From: Nitrospira sp. CG24A | GTDB lineage: Bacteria > Nitrospirota > Nitrospiria > Nitrospirales > Nitrospiraceae | Length of the DNA: 44,983 nt | Assembly (NCBI GenBank): GCA_002869925.2 | Contig: NEWT02000035.1 | Span: 1 to 44,983, forward strand | Reading direction: 5' to 3' | In this document: positions 7,871 through 19,214 of the stretch, piece by piece | How positions within the stretch are numbered: the first letter of the stretch is position 1 | How the letters are laid out: each line of letters starts with the position of its first letter | Notes under the pieces: generated by a model | Database searches by the model: none | Told to the model about the DNA's origin: nothing | The model's input: the letters and a program-made list of their open reading frames with translations, nothing else | Position numbers and translations under genes: made by a program

Positions 7871-8098
7871 GTGAATCCCTCGATCAGCCGAAATCTCTCG
7901 TGTATCTTCCACTGTCTATTCCCCTGACGGATTATTCGCGTCGATACTCTGAGCAGGAGCTGTTGTATACCCATTGGTCTTTATCTCGACTCTGGTCGGC
8001 AACGTCCATCTGCATGGCACCCATCGAGTTGGCCGATGCGATGTTGTATCACAGTATACACGCACATCATCCTGATCCTGTATAGGCCACATCGGAAT

Positions 8099-8311
8099 TC
8101 ATCGGATGCTCCAAGGTTGTTCGATACAGTGGCCTTGGGCGAGCGCGTTCTCGTACCATTGCCTCACCGAAGCATCGTATTGTGGGGTGCCCTGCTTGTT
8201 GGCAAAGAGAAGGACGCCTTGTCAGAACGCGGTGAAGGAGGAGACCAGGGGCGAGGGGTATGGTGGGAGCGATTCCAGCGAGCGTACACAAGTCACGAGT
8301 TGATGAGCCAT
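8099..8311 (-). pseudogene. Small gene interrupted by one in-frame stop
   Basis: From ATG (8311-8309) the frame gives MAHQLVTCVRSLESL and on to SSFTAF, meets TGA at 8224-8222, then continues QGVLLFANKQGTPQYDASVR, then QWYENALAQGHCIEQPWSI, to a final TGA at 8099. The second half has the composition of real coding sequence (mixed charged and aromatic residues, no low complexity). A single CGA-to-TGA change would explain the break. It is either a decayed gene of about 70 codons or only the downstream part of one. The family is not recognised. The rest of 7871-8437 is empty. Confidence 0.35.
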
Positions 8312-8437
8312 TTGGCTATGCTGCCAGTACAACCACTCGGATGTCAACGCAGAGATGTGGGAGTACCCTTAATTGATCGCCTCCCCTCCATGTCGCCCAC
8401 AGAGAGTATGCGATGCATGCCGCATAGGTCTTTTTCC

Positions 8438-8767
8438 TTATCGCTGGTACACCACTGTGACCCTGGCAAGAAAATCGATAAGTTCGGTGATATGGCGGCG
8501 TATTGCGCTCGAGTCTTCTCGTGCTGCCGCTTGCTCCAAAGCGGTCCCCATCATACTGATGGCGTCGAAACCGTACCCGCCTCCATCCCCTCTCATCCGA
8601 TGTCCAATGATTTGAATCTGGACCAGATTATTTTCTTGCAATGCGGCTTCGAGTATCTGCACATCACGGCGACGGTTTTCTAGAAATCCCGGGATAATTT
8701 CTTCAAGCCCTTGGTCGACATACACGGTGATGATGTTGTTGGCGTTTCTGTCTGGTCCCGTCGTCAT
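8438..8767 (-). CDS. HPt domain phosphotransfer protein
   Basis: A 109-residue single-domain HPt protein. The phosphorylatable His is H56 in [13 protein letters not shown], which fits the HPt motif H..KG.....G. It is a four-helix protein that shuttles phosphoryl groups between receiver domains. Start at 8767: this ATG overlaps the stop of the hybrid kinase gene upstream by 4 nt (ATGA), so the two are translationally coupled. The long frame that runs further upstream is out-of-frame overlap with the kinase. Its most likely partners are the C-terminal receivers of the two hybrid kinases encoded just upstream. No dedicated output regulator follows it. Confidence 0.88.
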   Translation of the reverse strand: MTTGPDRNANNIITVYVDQGLEEIIPGFLENRRRDVQILEAALQENNLVQIQIIGHRMRGDGGGYGFDAISMMGTALEQAAAREDSSAIRRHITELIDFLARVTVVYQR

Positions 8768-11319
8768 GATATATGCCGTCCTTTGCAAGCCCGGAGAACC
8801 TCCAGGAGGGTGTGTTTCTTGATGGGTTTCGTCAGATGCGCATCGCAGCCGGCATCGAAAATCTTCACTCCGTCCTCTTTTAGCGCCTGGGCAGTCAAGG
8901 CGATCACCTGTATGGGAAAGAGATGATGCTCCCGTTCCCATGCTCGAATGGCTCGTGTCGCCTCATAGCCATTCATCACCGGCATTTGCATATCCATCAG
9001 GATGAGATCGTAGTCGCCGGCCTTGAATCGCTCCACTGCGATGGCGCCGTGATCCGCGATATCAAGGCAATACGGAGTCTGCTTCACATAGGCACGAATG
9101 AGCATCTGATTATCTGTGGAATCTTCAGCGAGTAAGATGCGAAGCGTCTTGAGTTCAGTTGGAGTTGTGGACGCCACTGATGAGAACCCAGCCGTCTGTT
9201 GAATCCCCTTCGAACGGTCGAATGCGATGCTGATGGTCTGAATCAGATCCGATCTCCTGATAGGCTTGATTAAATAACCGCCTAGTCCCATGTCGTAGGT
9301 GCGGGCGATATCGTCGGCCCAATGACGAGAGGTCAGCATCACAATCGTCGGCCCTTGGGAAGGGTCGGCCCGTTTAATCTGTTCGGCAACGTGAAACCCA
9401 TCCATCTCCGGCATGCGACAGTCGAGAAGTACAAGCTGGTAGGGTCGCGACGACTCAGCAGCTCGCCGCCATGCTTCGATGGCATCGTGACCGGAGGCAG
9501 TATCCGTTACCTCAGCACCCAAGGCCGCCAAGGATTCGTGAAGAATCAAACGGTTGATGGCATGGTCATCGACGACAAGAGCTCTGATCCCATGAAGATC
9601 GAGCGGGATGTTGTTATGGGTTGTGGTCTGGCCGGATGGCACCGCAAGCCGCACGCAGCAATGAAAGGTGCTACCCTCTCCTAGAGTGCTCTCCACCCAG
9701 ATTCGTCCCGCCATGCGTTCTGCTAATCGCTTTGAAATGGCCAACCCTAACCCGGTGCCCCCATACATGCGCGTTGTCGAGGCGTGGGCTTGCGTAAAGC
9801 TTTCGAATATGGAGGCAAGCTTATCCGATGGAATGCCGATCCCTGTATCACTCACTGCGAATCGAATGGCGCCAAGGGAGGGGACGTCAGGATCCGGCTT
9901 CACCCACACCATGACGGACCCGCTGTCGGTGAATTTGATCGCGTTACTGATGAGATTCAAGAGGATCTGGTGGAGCCGGTGCGGGTCTCCAATCACCGCA
10001 CAGGGGACATCAGGGGAAATATGACAGGCAAGTTCGAGGCCTTTTTCATTGGCCCGCAGGGCGAGAATCTCGATGGCCTTTTCAATCAAGTCGCTTAAAT
10101 CAAATTCGGTTGATTCCAGTTCCAGATGGCCGACCTCGACTTTCGACAAGTCGAGAATATCATTGATCAGATTTAATAGATTTCCGCCGGCACGGCGGAA
10201 AATACGCAGGTATTTTCGTTGCTCTGGCACCAGATCTGTTTCCCATAAGAGATCAGCCATACCGACAATGGCATTCATGGGCGTGCGGATCTCGTGACTC
10301 ACGCTGGCAAGAAATTCGTTCTTGGCTGCACTCGCCTTTTCTGCTCGTTCCTTGGCCTGGCGGAGGGCTTTCTCCGACTCCCGACGTTCCATCGATTCCA
10401 TCGCAAGCGTCACCATCATGGCTAGTGATGTGGCAACAGTCATGTCATGGCTGGTCCATGTGCGGGGTGAGCCGAGGTGTTCATGACACAAGACACCCAC
10501 CGTCTTTCCTCTATGCCTGATCAATGCATCGAGCCTTGCGCCGCTTCCAAATGGCGTGAGATACGATGATGAATGTTCACGGGTACGTGAATCTACGTGG
10601 GCGTCGAGGGCCGCACGCGTCTGTTCTTCCCGATCCAACGCCTGAAGATACGACGGGAATTGGTCGGCCTGGAGAACAGCTCCAGCACTGTGCTGACAGG
10701 TGGAAGCCTCATACAGATCCTGCATCTGGACGGTTGAGCGATCTTCATGGAATAGCCAGATACTGGCGCGCTCGACCGCCAACACACGGCTCGCTGTCTC
10801 GGTGATAGCCTGAGCCGCAAGGTGAAGTTCTCCTGAGATAATCGCCTTGTTCTGAGTCAATTCGAGCAACCCGTCCTGATACTCCTCGAGCAAACTGGCG
10901 CGCCGGATTTCTTGTCCGGCAATTCGCTCATTGAGGTCCGTCATCAGCCGCTTCCGCTCGACGGCTGTACAGAGAGCACGGCAGATCGCTCCCCCATCGT
11001 ATGGCCTCTTCAACAGATAATCCTGCGCTCCGCTCTGAACGGCTAACGTCGCAAGAGGTTCGGCATTCGGATCTGTGAAAAGCACGACCGGAAGCTCCGG
11101 CGCCCGCGCGTGCACGCGTGCGAGCGTGTCGAGGCCAGCGCTGTCTGGCAGGTTAAGGTCCAGGAATATGGCATCGAACTGCCTGACGGCTAGGTAAGAA
11201 AGCGCGACTGACAGCCGATCCGCATGCTCAACCAGAATGGGAGGATTCCTGAAATTAAGGAGTGCCTCTCGCAGCAGAGCCATCTCCTGCGGGTTATCCT
11301 GGATGGCGAGGACAATCAT
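8764..11319 (-). CDS. Hybrid histidine kinase, REC-GAF-HisKA-HATPase-REC-REC
   Basis: An 851-residue soluble hybrid kinase. Receiver 1 covers about 1-125 with D54 in [10 protein letters not shown] coiled stretch follows, then a GAF domain (about 165-310). HisKA has H342 in [10 protein letters not shown]. The ATPase domain has the N box SNAIKFTD (458-465), G1 DTGIGI (491-496) and G2 [10 protein letters not shown]. Receiver 2 has D633 ([10 protein letters not shown]) and receiver 3 has D776 (ILMDMQMP). All phosphosites are intact. AAGGAGA lies 9 nt before the ATG. It sits 46 nt after the related kinase gene and overlaps the HPt gene by 4 nt. The N-terminal receiver suggests that it takes input from another phosphodonor instead of a membrane ligand. 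Confidence 0.93.
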   Translation of the reverse strand: MIVLAIQDNPQEMALLREALLNFRNPPILVEHADRLSVALSYLAVRQFDAIFLDLNLPDSAGLDTLARVHARAPELPVVLFTDPNAEPLATLAVQSGAQDYLLKRPYDGGAICRALCTAVERKRLMTDLNERIAGQEIRRASLLEEYQDGLLELTQNKAIISGELHLAAQAITETASRVLAVERASIWLFHEDRSTVQMQDLYEASTCQHSAGAVLQADQFPSYLQALDREEQTRAALDAHVDSRTREHSSSYLTPFGSGARLDALIRHRGKTVGVLCHEHLGSPRTWTSHDMTVATSLAMMVTLAMESMERRESEKALRQAKERAEKASAAKNEFLASVSHEIRTPMNAIVGMADLLWETDLVPEQRKYLRIFRRAGGNLLNLINDILDLSKVEVGHLELESTEFDLSDLIEKAIEILALRANEKGLELACHISPDVPCAVIGDPHRLHQILLNLISNAIKFTDSGSVMVWVKPDPDVPSLGAIRFAVSDTGIGIPSDKLASIFESFTQAHASTTRMYGGTGLGLAISKRLAERMAGRIWVESTLGEGSTFHCCVRLAVPSGQTTTHNNIPLDLHGIRALVVDDHAINRLILHESLAALGAEVTDTASGHDAIEAWRRAAESSRPYQLVLLDCRMPEMDGFHVAEQIKRADPSQGPTIVMLTSRHWADDIARTYDMGLGGYLIKPIRRSDLIQTISIAFDRSKGIQQTAGFSSVASTTPTELKTLRILLAEDSTDNQMLIRAYVKQTPYCLDIADHGAIAVERFKAGDYDLILMDMQMPVMNGYEATRAIRAWEREHHLFPIQVIALTAQALKEDGVKIFDAGCDAHLTKPIKKHTLLEVLRACKGRHIS

Positions 11320-11365
11320 AGACGCGTTCTCCTTCGAGCTCTTCTAACAGATACCTAACCCTACT

Positions 11366-14300
11366 TCACGGCTTCAGGGAGTTAACCCCTCCCGTATGGC
11401 TGAGAATGGCTTCCAGCAAGGCAGCTTTCTTGATGGGTTTGGCCAAGACGCCATTGCATCCGACGGCTTTGATTCGTCGCTTGTCTTCAGGGTACGCGTA
11501 CGCCGTCAACGCAAGAATCGGAGTCGGCGGAATGCCCTGTTTCATTTCCCATTCCCTGATGGTCGCAGTCGTGGTATAGCCATCCATCACCGGCATATGG
11601 ATGTCCATCAGAACCAGATCGTAGCGGCCGACGGTCACCATGTCACAAGCAATGCGACCATTTTCCGCGATGTCCACCTTGTACGGCGTCGCTTTCAGGT
11701 AGGCCTTGACCAAGAGCTGGTTATCCGTCGAATCCTCCACCACGAGAATTCTTAGCGCTCGGTGATCCACCAATGCCACGGGTGCCTCAACCTGCCTTGG
11801 CAACGGAGACAACCCTTGCGTTCGTCTATGAGCGATCGCAAGTGCGCGGCGGAGCTCGGACCGCTTAATGGGTTTCTCCAAATATCCGGCCAAACCCAGA
11901 TCATAGGTGCGAGCCACCTCACCGGACCGGTGGGTGGACCCGCCAAAGTCCGATGTGAGCATCAAGATGGCCAAGTCTTGTAGGGACGGATCCGCTCGAA
12001 TCCGTTCGGCAACCTCGAATCCGTTGAGATCGGGCATACGGGAGTCGAGCAGCACAAAGTCATATGACTCACCGGCCTCGCGCGCCCGTTTCAGTTCAGT
12101 CAACGCGGTCAGACCGTCCGGCGCTTCCCCCGCCTGCATGGCCCAGGCGGTCAGAGCCTCCCGAGCGATGAGTCGGTTCGTCGCATTATCATCGACAACC
12201 AGCACGCGAAGTGCATTCAAATCCGCGAGGGCGGAAGGTGGAGCCTCCGGGGTCTCCAGCTCGACGTCGAATCGCAGTGCGCACGAGATGGTGCTTCCAT
12301 GGCCAACTCGACTCTCAGCCCAGATGCGGCCGCCCATCAGGATGGCGAATTGCTTGCTGATAGCGAGACCCAGACCCGTTCCGCCGTATTTGCGCGCAGT
12401 AGACACATGCGCCTGCGTGAAGCTTTCGAAAATCGATTCCAGCTTATCCGGAGGAATGCCGATTCCGGTATCTGTGACAGAGAACAGCAGCGCGCCCGGT
12501 TCTGAGACCTCGGGATTCGGCACCACACGCAATTCGATGGAGCCCTGGTCGGTGAATTTGATGGCATTACCGACCAGATTCACCAGAATCTGCTGGAGAC
12601 GGGTTGGATCACCATAGAGGAATCGAGGGACCGCAGGGGATACGTAGCACGTCGGCTCTATGTTCTTATCTCGCGCCCGCAAGGCCAGTAGGTCGATCAC
12701 ATTGTCAATCACGTCCTGCAGATCGAAGCGGATCCGTTCTAGCTCAATGTGCTTCGCTTCCACCTTGGAGAGATCGAGAATATCGTTCAACAGGGTCATG
12801 AGGTTCTGGCCCGCATTTCGGAAGATACGGACATATTTACCCTGTTCGTCGGTGAGAGAAGTCTCCCCCAGCAAATCAGCCATTCCGACTATCGCATTCA
12901 TCGGCGTGCGGATCTCATGACTCATGTTGGCCAGAAACTCGCTCTTGGCCCTGGTGGCTGTCTCAGCCGCGTCTTTCGCCTGGAGCAAGGCTTCCTGAAT
13001 TCGCTTCCGCTCCGTAATCACTTCCGTGAATATGATGATCCCGCCGATGACGCCGTGTTCGTCATGCCAGGGACGCACTTCCCAGCGCAGCCAGTCGGTG
13101 CTACCGTTTGCGCGCACGAAAAGATCCTCTTCCCGCCGCTCAATCGCACCGGCCAGGCATCGTTGATAGATATCCTGCCATTTCCTCATGTCACGAATTT
13201 CAGGAAACACGTCATAATGATATTGCCCGATGATATCCCGTTCGCCAAGCTGGTAATCCTGATACCAGCGCTGACTGACAGCCACATACCGAATCTGCTG
13301 GTCTAGCATCGCAACAGCGACCGGTGCGTGTTCAACAAAGGATAGGAACAGCGACCGGCTGTGTTCAAGTGACTGCACGACTCGCGTGCGCTCCTGCTCC
13401 GCCGCAATGCGCGAGGCAAACGCCTGCAAAATCGGGATCGCCAACTTCCCGTCCGGCATCGGCTTGTTGTCCATGAGGGCGATATGCCCAATCACCTGCC
13501 CTGTCCTGTCCGTAACTGGTACCCCACAATAGCTAACAACCCCTAAGTCGGCGATCATGCGGACATGGGGATAGATGGCGTGAAGTTGATCCGGATGGTA
13601 GACGGCCTGCCCTGTTAACACTGCCTCGCAAGGACTGCCCATCGGCACCACAAACGGCTCGATGAAAGCGCCTGCCCTCCATGCGGCGATGGACCGAAAA
13701 TACGTGCCTTCAGCATTTCTCTCAGAAAAATAGGCGAACTGGACATTGAACGCCGCTGCCATGCGACGGACCAAGGAGGAGAAAAAGTCCTCCCCTGTCT
13801 GTGTCGCGACCCCTTCGACCACAGCCAGCAGCGCGTCCTCTCGCTTTTTTCGTTCAGTGATGTCATTGGTCACGGCTAACTGTTCGGTGCACCCGGTGAC
13901 AGGGTTTCTCAAGGGCACGGCCTGAGTCTCCATCCACCGGCTGGAGCCCTTGAGACCATGAATTTTAAACTGGACTGTTCGCTCGTGACCAGCTATCACG
14001 TCGTCATGCATACTCACGAATGCGGCGCGATCCTCAGGGGCCACCAGGTCGAACATTGAAAGGCCGATCGCATCCTGCTCGTTGCACGCTTCAATGAATC
14101 GTAGTCCGACAGGATTTATTTGCAGCAATGTTCCATCGGAAGCAACGCGGGTGATGCCGCTAGGTCCGGTGCTCAACATAATCATGTTGAGCAATTCCTG
14201 CTCCCCCCGTTTCTTAGCTACGTGCTTGAATGCGGTCACGTCTTCGCAGGCAATGAGCGCGACTGGAGTGTCTACGCCACGCGCTATTCGAACGGTCTCA

Positions 14301-15064
14301 CTGACCCAGGTCGTCGTTCCATCCTTCTTCACCATCCTGAATGTCCACCAGGCGGTGCTGGAGGGATGGCCGAACGCTTCAGCCAACTTTCTGACGACCG
14401 CATCCCTGTCCTCTTCATAAAAGACCGACAAGATAGAACGCCCGATTAGCTCTTCCAGTGTGTATCCCAACTGTGTCGCACCAAAACTGTTGGTGGAGAG
14501 CACCGTGCCTTGTTGATTCACAGTGAAATGCATGAACGGAGTTTCGTCATAGAGGGCACGGAACCGTTCTTCACTGTCGCGCACGGTCTCTTCCATGCGC
14601 TTCAGGTCCATCCTGTCGCGTAGGAGAGATTGATGGGCAGCCGCGAGCTCAGCCGTACGGTCGGCAGCGCGCGCCTCGAGATCCGTCAGCAACCGTTTCC
14701 GTTCAATGGCAGTGCACAGGGAGCGGGAAAGTAGCCCTCCGTCGTACCCCCCCTTCACGACGTAGTCCTGAGCTCCGGCTCGGATTCCGTCCATCGCCAG
14801 CCGTTCGTCATCCATGCCCGCCATAATCACCACCGGAATCCCCGGCGCCGACGCTTGCACACGTGCGAGCGTATTGAGGCCGGTGCTATCGGGCAGGTTG
14901 AGATTCAAAATAATCGCGTCAAAACGCCCCGCAGCTAGACAGGTAGATGCAGCTGACAGCTGATCCACATGCACCACCCGAATGGGGACGTTCGTGACAG
15001 CAGAAAGGGCTGTTCGCAGCAGGATCATCTCCTCCCGGCTGTCCTCAATGACAAGGATGATCAT
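11366..15064 (-). CDS. Hybrid histidine kinase, REC-PAS-PAS-GAF-PAS-HisKA-HATPase-REC-REC
   Basis: A 1232-residue soluble kinase. Its N-terminal receiver (1-125) is paralogous to that of the next gene, but residue 54 is Asn (ILNLNLPD), so it should not be phosphorylated. PAS domains lie at about 165-280 and 290-405. A GAF domain (about 415-565) contains [11 protein letters not shown] and SYCGVPV, and a third PAS is at about 570-690. HisKA has H716 ([10 protein letters not shown]). The N box is GNAIKFTD, G1 is DTGIGI and G2 is [11 protein letters not shown]-terminal receivers carry D1007 (LLDSRMPD) and D1154 (LMDIHMP). No membrane segments are seen. The start lacks a strong ribosome site. It probably arose by duplication with its neighbour and then diverged in the sensor part. 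Confidence 0.93.
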   Translation of the reverse strand: MIILVIEDSREEMILLRTALSAVTNVPIRVVHVDQLSAASTCLAAGRFDAIILNLNLPDSTGLNTLARVQASAPGIPVVIMAGMDDERLAMDGIRAGAQDYVVKGGYDGGLLSRSLCTAIERKRLLTDLEARAADRTAELAAAHQSLLRDRMDLKRMEETVRDSEERFRALYDETPFMHFTVNQQGTVLSTNSFGATQLGYTLEELIGRSILSVFYEEDRDAVVRKLAEAFGHPSSTAWWTFRMVKKDGTTTWVSETVRIARGVDTPVALIACEDVTAFKHVAKKRGEQELLNMIMLSTGPSGITRVASDGTLLQINPVGLRFIEACNEQDAIGLSMFDLVAPEDRAAFVSMHDDVIAGHERTVQFKIHGLKGSSRWMETQAVPLRNPVTGCTEQLAVTNDITERKKREDALLAVVEGVATQTGEDFFSSLVRRMAAAFNVQFAYFSERNAEGTYFRSIAAWRAGAFIEPFVVPMGSPCEAVLTGQAVYHPDQLHAIYPHVRMIADLGVVSYCGVPVTDRTGQVIGHIALMDNKPMPDGKLAIPILQAFASRIAAEQERTRVVQSLEHSRSLFLSFVEHAPVAVAMLDQQIRYVAVSQRWYQDYQLGERDIIGQYHYDVFPEIRDMRKWQDIYQRCLAGAIERREEDLFVRANGSTDWLRWEVRPWHDEHGVIGGIIIFTEVITERKRIQEALLQAKDAAETATRAKSEFLANMSHEIRTPMNAIVGMADLLGETSLTDEQGKYVRIFRNAGQNLMTLLNDILDLSKVEAKHIELERIRFDLQDVIDNVIDLLALRARDKNIEPTCYVSPAVPRFLYGDPTRLQQILVNLVGNAIKFTDQGSIELRVVPNPEVSEPGALLFSVTDTGIGIPPDKLESIFESFTQAHVSTARKYGGTGLGLAISKQFAILMGGRIWAESRVGHGSTISCALRFDVELETPEAPPSALADLNALRVLVVDDNATNRLIAREALTAWAMQAGEAPDGLTALTELKRAREAGESYDFVLLDSRMPDLNGFEVAERIRADPSLQDLAILMLTSDFGGSTHRSGEVARTYDLGLAGYLEKPIKRSELRRALAIAHRRTQGLSPLPRQVEAPVALVDHRALRILVVEDSTDNQLLVKAYLKATPYKVDIAENGRIACDMVTVGRYDLVLMDIHMPVMDGYTTTATIREWEMKQGIPPTPILALTAYAYPEDKRRIKAVGCNGVLAKPIKKAALLEAILSHTGGVNSLKP

Positions 15065-15749
15065 AGGTCGCTTTCCACTTCACGCTCCTCTGAATAGGAG
15101 GATGGGCTACTTACTGACCCGAATCGAAGCAATGAGGTTCTTGACCAACGTGAAGATCGCTCTCACACCGGAATCCAGGTCTCGTGTGAGACAATAAGAG
15201 TTTCTGGAACCTGAGAGCGAATCGTTTTGTAGACCTGCGTGAAACGATGGACAGACCTTGAGGCTATATGTGAAGACCGTCAGCATGTCGATTGTGTTGA
15301 GGCTCCGCCGCTATAACAAGGAGCGGCCACTGCGACTTACCCCACGATGCGAGGGATCTTTTGCATCGCTCAGACGCCAATTGACGATAACCCAACAGCC
15401 GTCAACGACCCAGACAATTCGTCATTCACGCGGCCATCGTCCGATCGCTGTCATGCGAAATGAAAATTGAGTCCTCACGATTTTATCGCCCTCCGCAGTC
15501 AACGAGAGCGGAGGAACGGCTGGCATGGGATCGTACAGAGGAGAGCGAATCGGCAATACACGCGAGTTACGAGGGGTAGCGGAGACTTGCGAGATTTAGC
15601 GGCATGATTTTGTCGTCTCACGCCCGTCTAGCGAAACATTGATCCCTTATTTACAGCACACTCTTAGGATCGTTTGATCGTATGAGCGGGTGACTCCTGG
15701 CAGTCGGCTCGATGTAGGCATGGAGCCGCCACGATTGATCGCCGAGGTG
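15065..15749. other. Spacer without a recognisable gene (685 nt)
   Basis: Lies between the start of the large kinase gene and the stop of the diguanylate cyclase gene. Frames up to 70 codons exist on the plus strand but lack ribosome sites and protein-like composition. A TTGACG...CGTCAA inverted repeat is present near 15379-15404. It presumably contains the promoter of the minus-strand kinase-HPt operon, which I could not place. Confidence 0.4.
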
Positions 15750-16757
15750 CTACGTGTCACGAGTGTTGGGGACAAGAGAGAGCGTACCGGCTTGTTTAGC
15801 CCGATTGCGGCCTTCTTGCTTCGCTTGATACAGCGCTTGATCCGCCGCCTTGATCAAATCGGTGGGAGAGTTATTCCGGCTGGGAATCGTACTGGCGAAA
15901 CCTGCGCTGATAGTGGTGCAGCCACCGTCGGAATGCGTAATACCCAACGCCTCAATTTTTTGCCGAAGCGTTTCCGCCACCTGTGCCGCGCCGTCCGTAC
16001 GGGTGCCGGGGAGCACCACCACGAATTCGTCCCCACCGTACCGGGCAACCAGGTCTCCAGGTCTGTTGACGGCACCCGAAATTGCAGCCGCCACCTGCCG
16101 AAGACACTCATCACCCGATGTATGGCCAAGGGTATCGTTGTAGGATTTGAACCGATCAATGTCGAGCATAATCAGAGAGAGCGGCGTCAATTCGCGGACA
16201 GCTCGTCGCCATTCCTGGTCCAGAAAGTCGTCAAACTGTCGACGATTCGTAATGCCGGTAAGGCCGTCAAGACACGACAGTCGCAGCAACATCTGGTTCG
16301 CTTCCTGAAGTTGACGCATGACCTCAAGAAGCTCCTGCTCATGTGTCCGCCTCCGTTCGATTTCGTGAACGAGCCGCAATACCGACCGGACACGAGTCAA
16401 GATCTCGATTTTATTGATGGGTTTCCCGATGTAATCGAGTGCACCTGCGGCAAAGGCGAGCTGGAGATCGACGGGATCTGTTTTTACCGTCACCATCATA
16501 ATCGGCGTATCGCGGAATCGTTCGACCGCCTTGATTTGGCGGCAGGCTTCGATGCCATTCATGCCCGACATGACTATATCCATGAGGATCAGATCGACTC
16601 GAGAAGCGGAGCTGTGCTTCCCGTCATCAAGACCCAGCATGCGGAATGCAGAGGCAGCCGAGTCAGCGATCAGCAGGTCATCATAGCCGGCAGCTGAGAG
16701 GATCGACTGCACCAAGAGGCGGTCGTCCGCCGAATCATCAACGATCAAGATGCTCAT
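15750..16757 (-). CDS. Receiver-GGDEF diguanylate cyclase
   Basis: Start set at 16757, where the receiver begins [12 protein letters not shown]. The upstream open frame overlaps the preceding gene and is not protein-like. The 335-residue product has a receiver domain (1-125, phosphosite D60 in LILMDIVM, Lys in GKPINK), a short coiled linker (about 130-160) and a GGDEF domain with the intact motif GGDEF at 241-245. An inhibitory I-site RPGD (232-235) lies five residues before it. It therefore makes c-di-GMP from two GTP under control of receiver phosphorylation, with product feedback. This is a PleD/WspR-like layout. It follows the other response-regulator gene by 50 nt, probably in one transcript. 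Confidence 0.92.
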   Translation of the reverse strand: MSILIVDDSADDRLLVQSILSAAGYDDLLIADSAASAFRMLGLDDGKHSSASRVDLILMDIVMSGMNGIEACRQIKAVERFRDTPIMMVTVKTDPVDLQLAFAAGALDYIGKPINKIEILTRVRSVLRLVHEIERRRTHEQELLEVMRQLQEANQMLLRLSCLDGLTGITNRRQFDDFLDQEWRRAVRELTPLSLIMLDIDRFKSYNDTLGHTSGDECLRQVAAAISGAVNRPGDLVARYGGDEFVVVLPGTRTDGAAQVAETLRQKIEALGITHSDGGCTTISAGFASTIPSRNNSPTDLIKAADQALYQAKQEGRNRAKQAGTLSLVPNTRDT

Positions 16758-16807
16758 GTGCTCAAAATCCTCGCAAGCCGAGTGAAGCGCATGAGGAATC
16801 GTAGCAG

Positions 16808-17446
16808 CTAGTCCTGGTAAACTCCAGGATAAAGCTTTTTGACGCAAGGTTGACAGATACCGTGGCTGAATTCGGCCTCGGAATGTTCGCCGATGTATTC
16901 TTCCAACTGTTGCCAAAACCCTCCGTCATTGCGAATCTTTTTACAGGATGCGCAGATAGGGATGAGTCCTCTGAGGACTTTGACATCCCGTAGAGCTTTC
17001 TGCAGCTCGTCGTTGCTTCGACGAAGCTCTTCTTCGCGCGCTTTGCGGCAGTCCATTTCTTTTTTCAGCGCAAGCGCGGAAGAGGCCCGTGCCAAAAGTT
17101 CCAGGCTATGCACCGGTTTGGTAATGTAATCATTCGCGCCCGCCGCAAAGGCCGCTTGGAGATTCGAACGGTCGTTGTTGGCCGTCACCATGATGATGGG
17201 AATATCGCACAGATGCGGTCGGCGCTTGATCTGGCGGCAGGCCTCCACTCCGTCCAACTCCGGCATGAGAACATCCATCAGAATCAAGTCAATCTGGGTA
17301 GGCGTTGTTTCGCCATCCATGTCGAGCATGGAGAACGCCATCTTTGCAGATTCAGCGCTCAGGAGATCCGGATGGCCGGCTTGCTTAAGAATTGTGCGAA
17401 GGAGCGTCTGTTGGTCCGGGGAGTCATCGATAATTAGAATGCCCAT
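16808..17446 (-). CDS. Response regulator with C-terminal Cys/His-rich tail
   Basis: A 212-residue protein: receiver domain at 1-122 (phosphosite D58 in [18 protein letters not shown] loop), a coiled coil (about 125-157) and a 55-residue tail with C165, C168, H195, C198 and C201. The tail pattern is [17 protein letters not shown], then FSHGICQPC. This tail recurs in response regulators and PAS kinases of many phyla and looks like a small metal-binding domain, but its function is not established. There is no DNA-binding domain. AGGAA precedes the ATG at a good distance. It is probably the first gene of a two-gene unit with the diguanylate cyclase, and yqeY lies 71 nt upstream. Confidence 0.85.
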   Translation of the reverse strand: MGILIIDDSPDQQTLLRTILKQAGHPDLLSAESAKMAFSMLDMDGETTPTQIDLILMDVLMPELDGVEACRQIKRRPHLCDIPIIMVTANNDRSNLQAAFAAGANDYITKPVHSLELLARASSALALKKEMDCRKAREEELRRSNDELQKALRDVKVLRGLIPICASCKKIRNDGGFWQQLEEYIGEHSEAEFSHGICQPCVKKLYPGVYQD

Positions 17447-17517
17447 ACCGGTTCCTGCCAGGCGTTCGCACAGATGGGGCGAGCGATTCTCCTTCAGTAT
17501 AGCAGATGCCGGTTGGG

Positions 17518-17964
17518 CTATTGGAACTTGGCACGGACGAGGTCGCTGATCAGTTTGCCGTCGATCGGTTGACCGACCACGCGGGCCATCACGGCTTTCA
17601 TCACCATGCCCATCTCCTTCAGTGATTGAGCGCCGGTTTCCTGAATAACCGCATCGACAACGGCTGAGAGCTGTTCAGGAGAGAGGGCCTGAGGGAGATA
17701 GGACTCGAGAATGGTGATTTCCTGTCGTTCCTTCGCAGCAAGCTCTGCTCGGTTACCTTTTTCAAATTGCTCGACGGATTCCCGGCGTTGCTTGATCATC
17801 GTCGTCATCACACGGCTCATTTCGGCATCGTCGAGATCTTTCTTGATTTCCATTTCCTTGTTCATCACGGCGGCCTTGATCATACGAATCACATCCATCC
17901 GCAATTGATCACGAGCCTTCATGGCCAGTTTCAGATCTTCGGTTAGCCGGTCGTGCAAAGACAT
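17518..17964 (-). CDS. yqeY: GatB/YqeY domain-containing protein
   Basis: A 148-residue protein that matches YqeY over its full length. It starts MSLHDRLTEDLKLAMKARD, has the LRMDVIRMIKAAVMNKEME helix, the VEQFEKGNR and ILESYLPQ-L segments, and the typical end GKLISDLVRAKFQ. YqeY resembles the tail domain of the GatB subunit of the tRNA amidotransferase and is thought to bind tRNA; its exact role is unsettled. It is usually near rpsU, dnaG or rpoD, but here it is upstream of signalling genes. The following spacer (17965-18244) shows no gene. Confidence 0.9.
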   Translation of the reverse strand: MSLHDRLTEDLKLAMKARDQLRMDVIRMIKAAVMNKEMEIKKDLDDAEMSRVMTTMIKQRRESVEQFEKGNRAELAAKERQEITILESYLPQALSPEQLSAVVDAVIQETGAQSLKEMGMVMKAVMARVVGQPIDGKLISDLVRAKFQ

Positions 17965-18244
17965 AAGGCCTCGAGAAGGAGCGTGATTGCGAGTACGAAG
18001 AATACCCCTTCATTCGACCCCAGTCAACGTGCGAACATCACGGCGTAACGCTCTAGCTCACGTGGCTTTCATGCCGAACAGAGAGTATGATATTGCGAAA
18101 GTCATATTGCGCCTCAACGCAAGATGAGAAAACATTGGAAGGGCCGACTCGCAGCTCAGTGATTGTGCGGATGACTGTCCTCACAGCGACAGTGTTTGTT
18201 GTGAGCCGCACGTGATCAACAATACGGACAAGAAGAGGACGCGA

Positions 18245-18460
18245 ATGAATCATCGACAAAGCCTGATGCAACAACGTGGAGCCGCTATGGTCGTAGGTGT
18301 CTTTGTTCTCTTACTCATCACGGCTTGTGCTAGCGACCAATCCAAACCTCTTCCGCAATCGACTCCAGACCAAGTACGGGGCCATACCGATCGGGCTTTC
18401 GAGAAGCTCAAACAAGAAGAGCAAGAGCGAGGCGCCCAGCCGCCGACGCCTCGTTACTAA
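18245..18460 (+). CDS. Small lipoprotein, duplicated copy A
   Basis: Start set at ATG 18245 (GAGGA 6 nt upstream). That gives 71 residues, exactly the length of its paralogue at 19466. The signal peptide MNHRQSLMQQRGAAMVVGVF ends in a lipobox LITAC. The mature part is short and polar: ASDQSKPLPQSTPDQVRGH, then a helical FEKLKQEEQERGAQ and PRY at the end. About 70% of residues are the same as in copy B. The DQVRGH.DR.FEKL core is probably an amphipathic helix; no known family is recognised. It converges with an MFS fragment whose stop is 17 nt downstream. Confidence 0.75.
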   Translation: MNHRQSLMQQRGAAMVVGVFVLLLITACASDQSKPLPQSTPDQVRGHTDRAFEKLKQEEQERGAQPPTPRY

Positions 18461-18477
18461 GTTACTGAGCTGGAAAC

Positions 18478-19213
18478 CTAACGATTTAGTTTTGGCAGGG
18501 TCCAGGCTACAAACTTAGCAACCGGTTTCACAAGCGGCAATTCCCAGAGAAGTTGTCGCCGAGACGCCCGTTCTACTTGACGCGCTTCATGAAAGCTGCC
18601 GAGAAGACTGGACGAAACCAGCAGCCGCAGGACGCCTGAGAGAAAAAAGACAAACGGCAAATTTGAGGCAGGCTGGAGAACGACCCCTCCCCACTCGATG
18701 CGTGCAGGAAGGTGCTCGACTAGCCAGCTCCCAAACAAAGCTCCCATCGACCACCCTATTGCATTGACCGTGCTATACAACGCAATAGCTTTTGCGCGAT
18801 CCGCTGGCCTGACCGAATCGAACACATAGTTTTGCAGCCCCAATCCCAAGCCGGCCCAAATGACGCCGCCCAAAAAATTGACGATCAACAGAAAGCCTAG
18901 ATTCGTGCTCACAAGGTAGAGCATCGGCAAAAATGGCACCGTGAAGCCGGTAATAGACAACAACGCTTTGTTTCCAAATCGGTCCCCGAAGTGACCCCAG
19001 GCTTGCAGGGCAAGAAGTTGACCCAGGAGGCCGGTAGCCAACCATCCACCGTATCCGATATAGGACAGATGAATATCTTGAAGGAGGTACAGCACGAAAA
19101 ATGGGCCTGCGATCAATACGGACGCATGCATAAGGCCTGAAAAAAGCAGAAAGCGGCGGAAGTCCCTTGTCGCGCCCTGCCGGAAGAAACTGCGAAACCC
19201 TTGCAGCGCCTCA
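18478..19213 (-). pseudogene. N-terminally truncated MFS transporter, copy A
   Basis: Protein-like sequence runs from about 19213 down to the stop at 18478. It covers only the C-terminal half of an MFS permease: FRRFLLFSGLMHASVLIAGP, a GHFGDRFGNKALLSITGF loop, GLGLGLQNYVFDSVRPADR and a final LVKPVAKFVAWTLPK. About six membrane segments remain of the expected 12, and the N-terminal half with its start is missing. Upstream of about 19213 the minus frame loses membrane character, while the plus strand begins to encode a different protein fragment, so this is a rearrangement junction. A longer minus frame to 19389 exists but is not transporter-like. Such a half-permease is unlikely to function. 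Confidence 0.7.
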
Positions 19214-19214
19214 C

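Noticed and set aside
8036-8683. 215-codon plus-strand frame
   Set aside because: Runs antisense through the HPt gene, lacks a ribosome site and has random composition.
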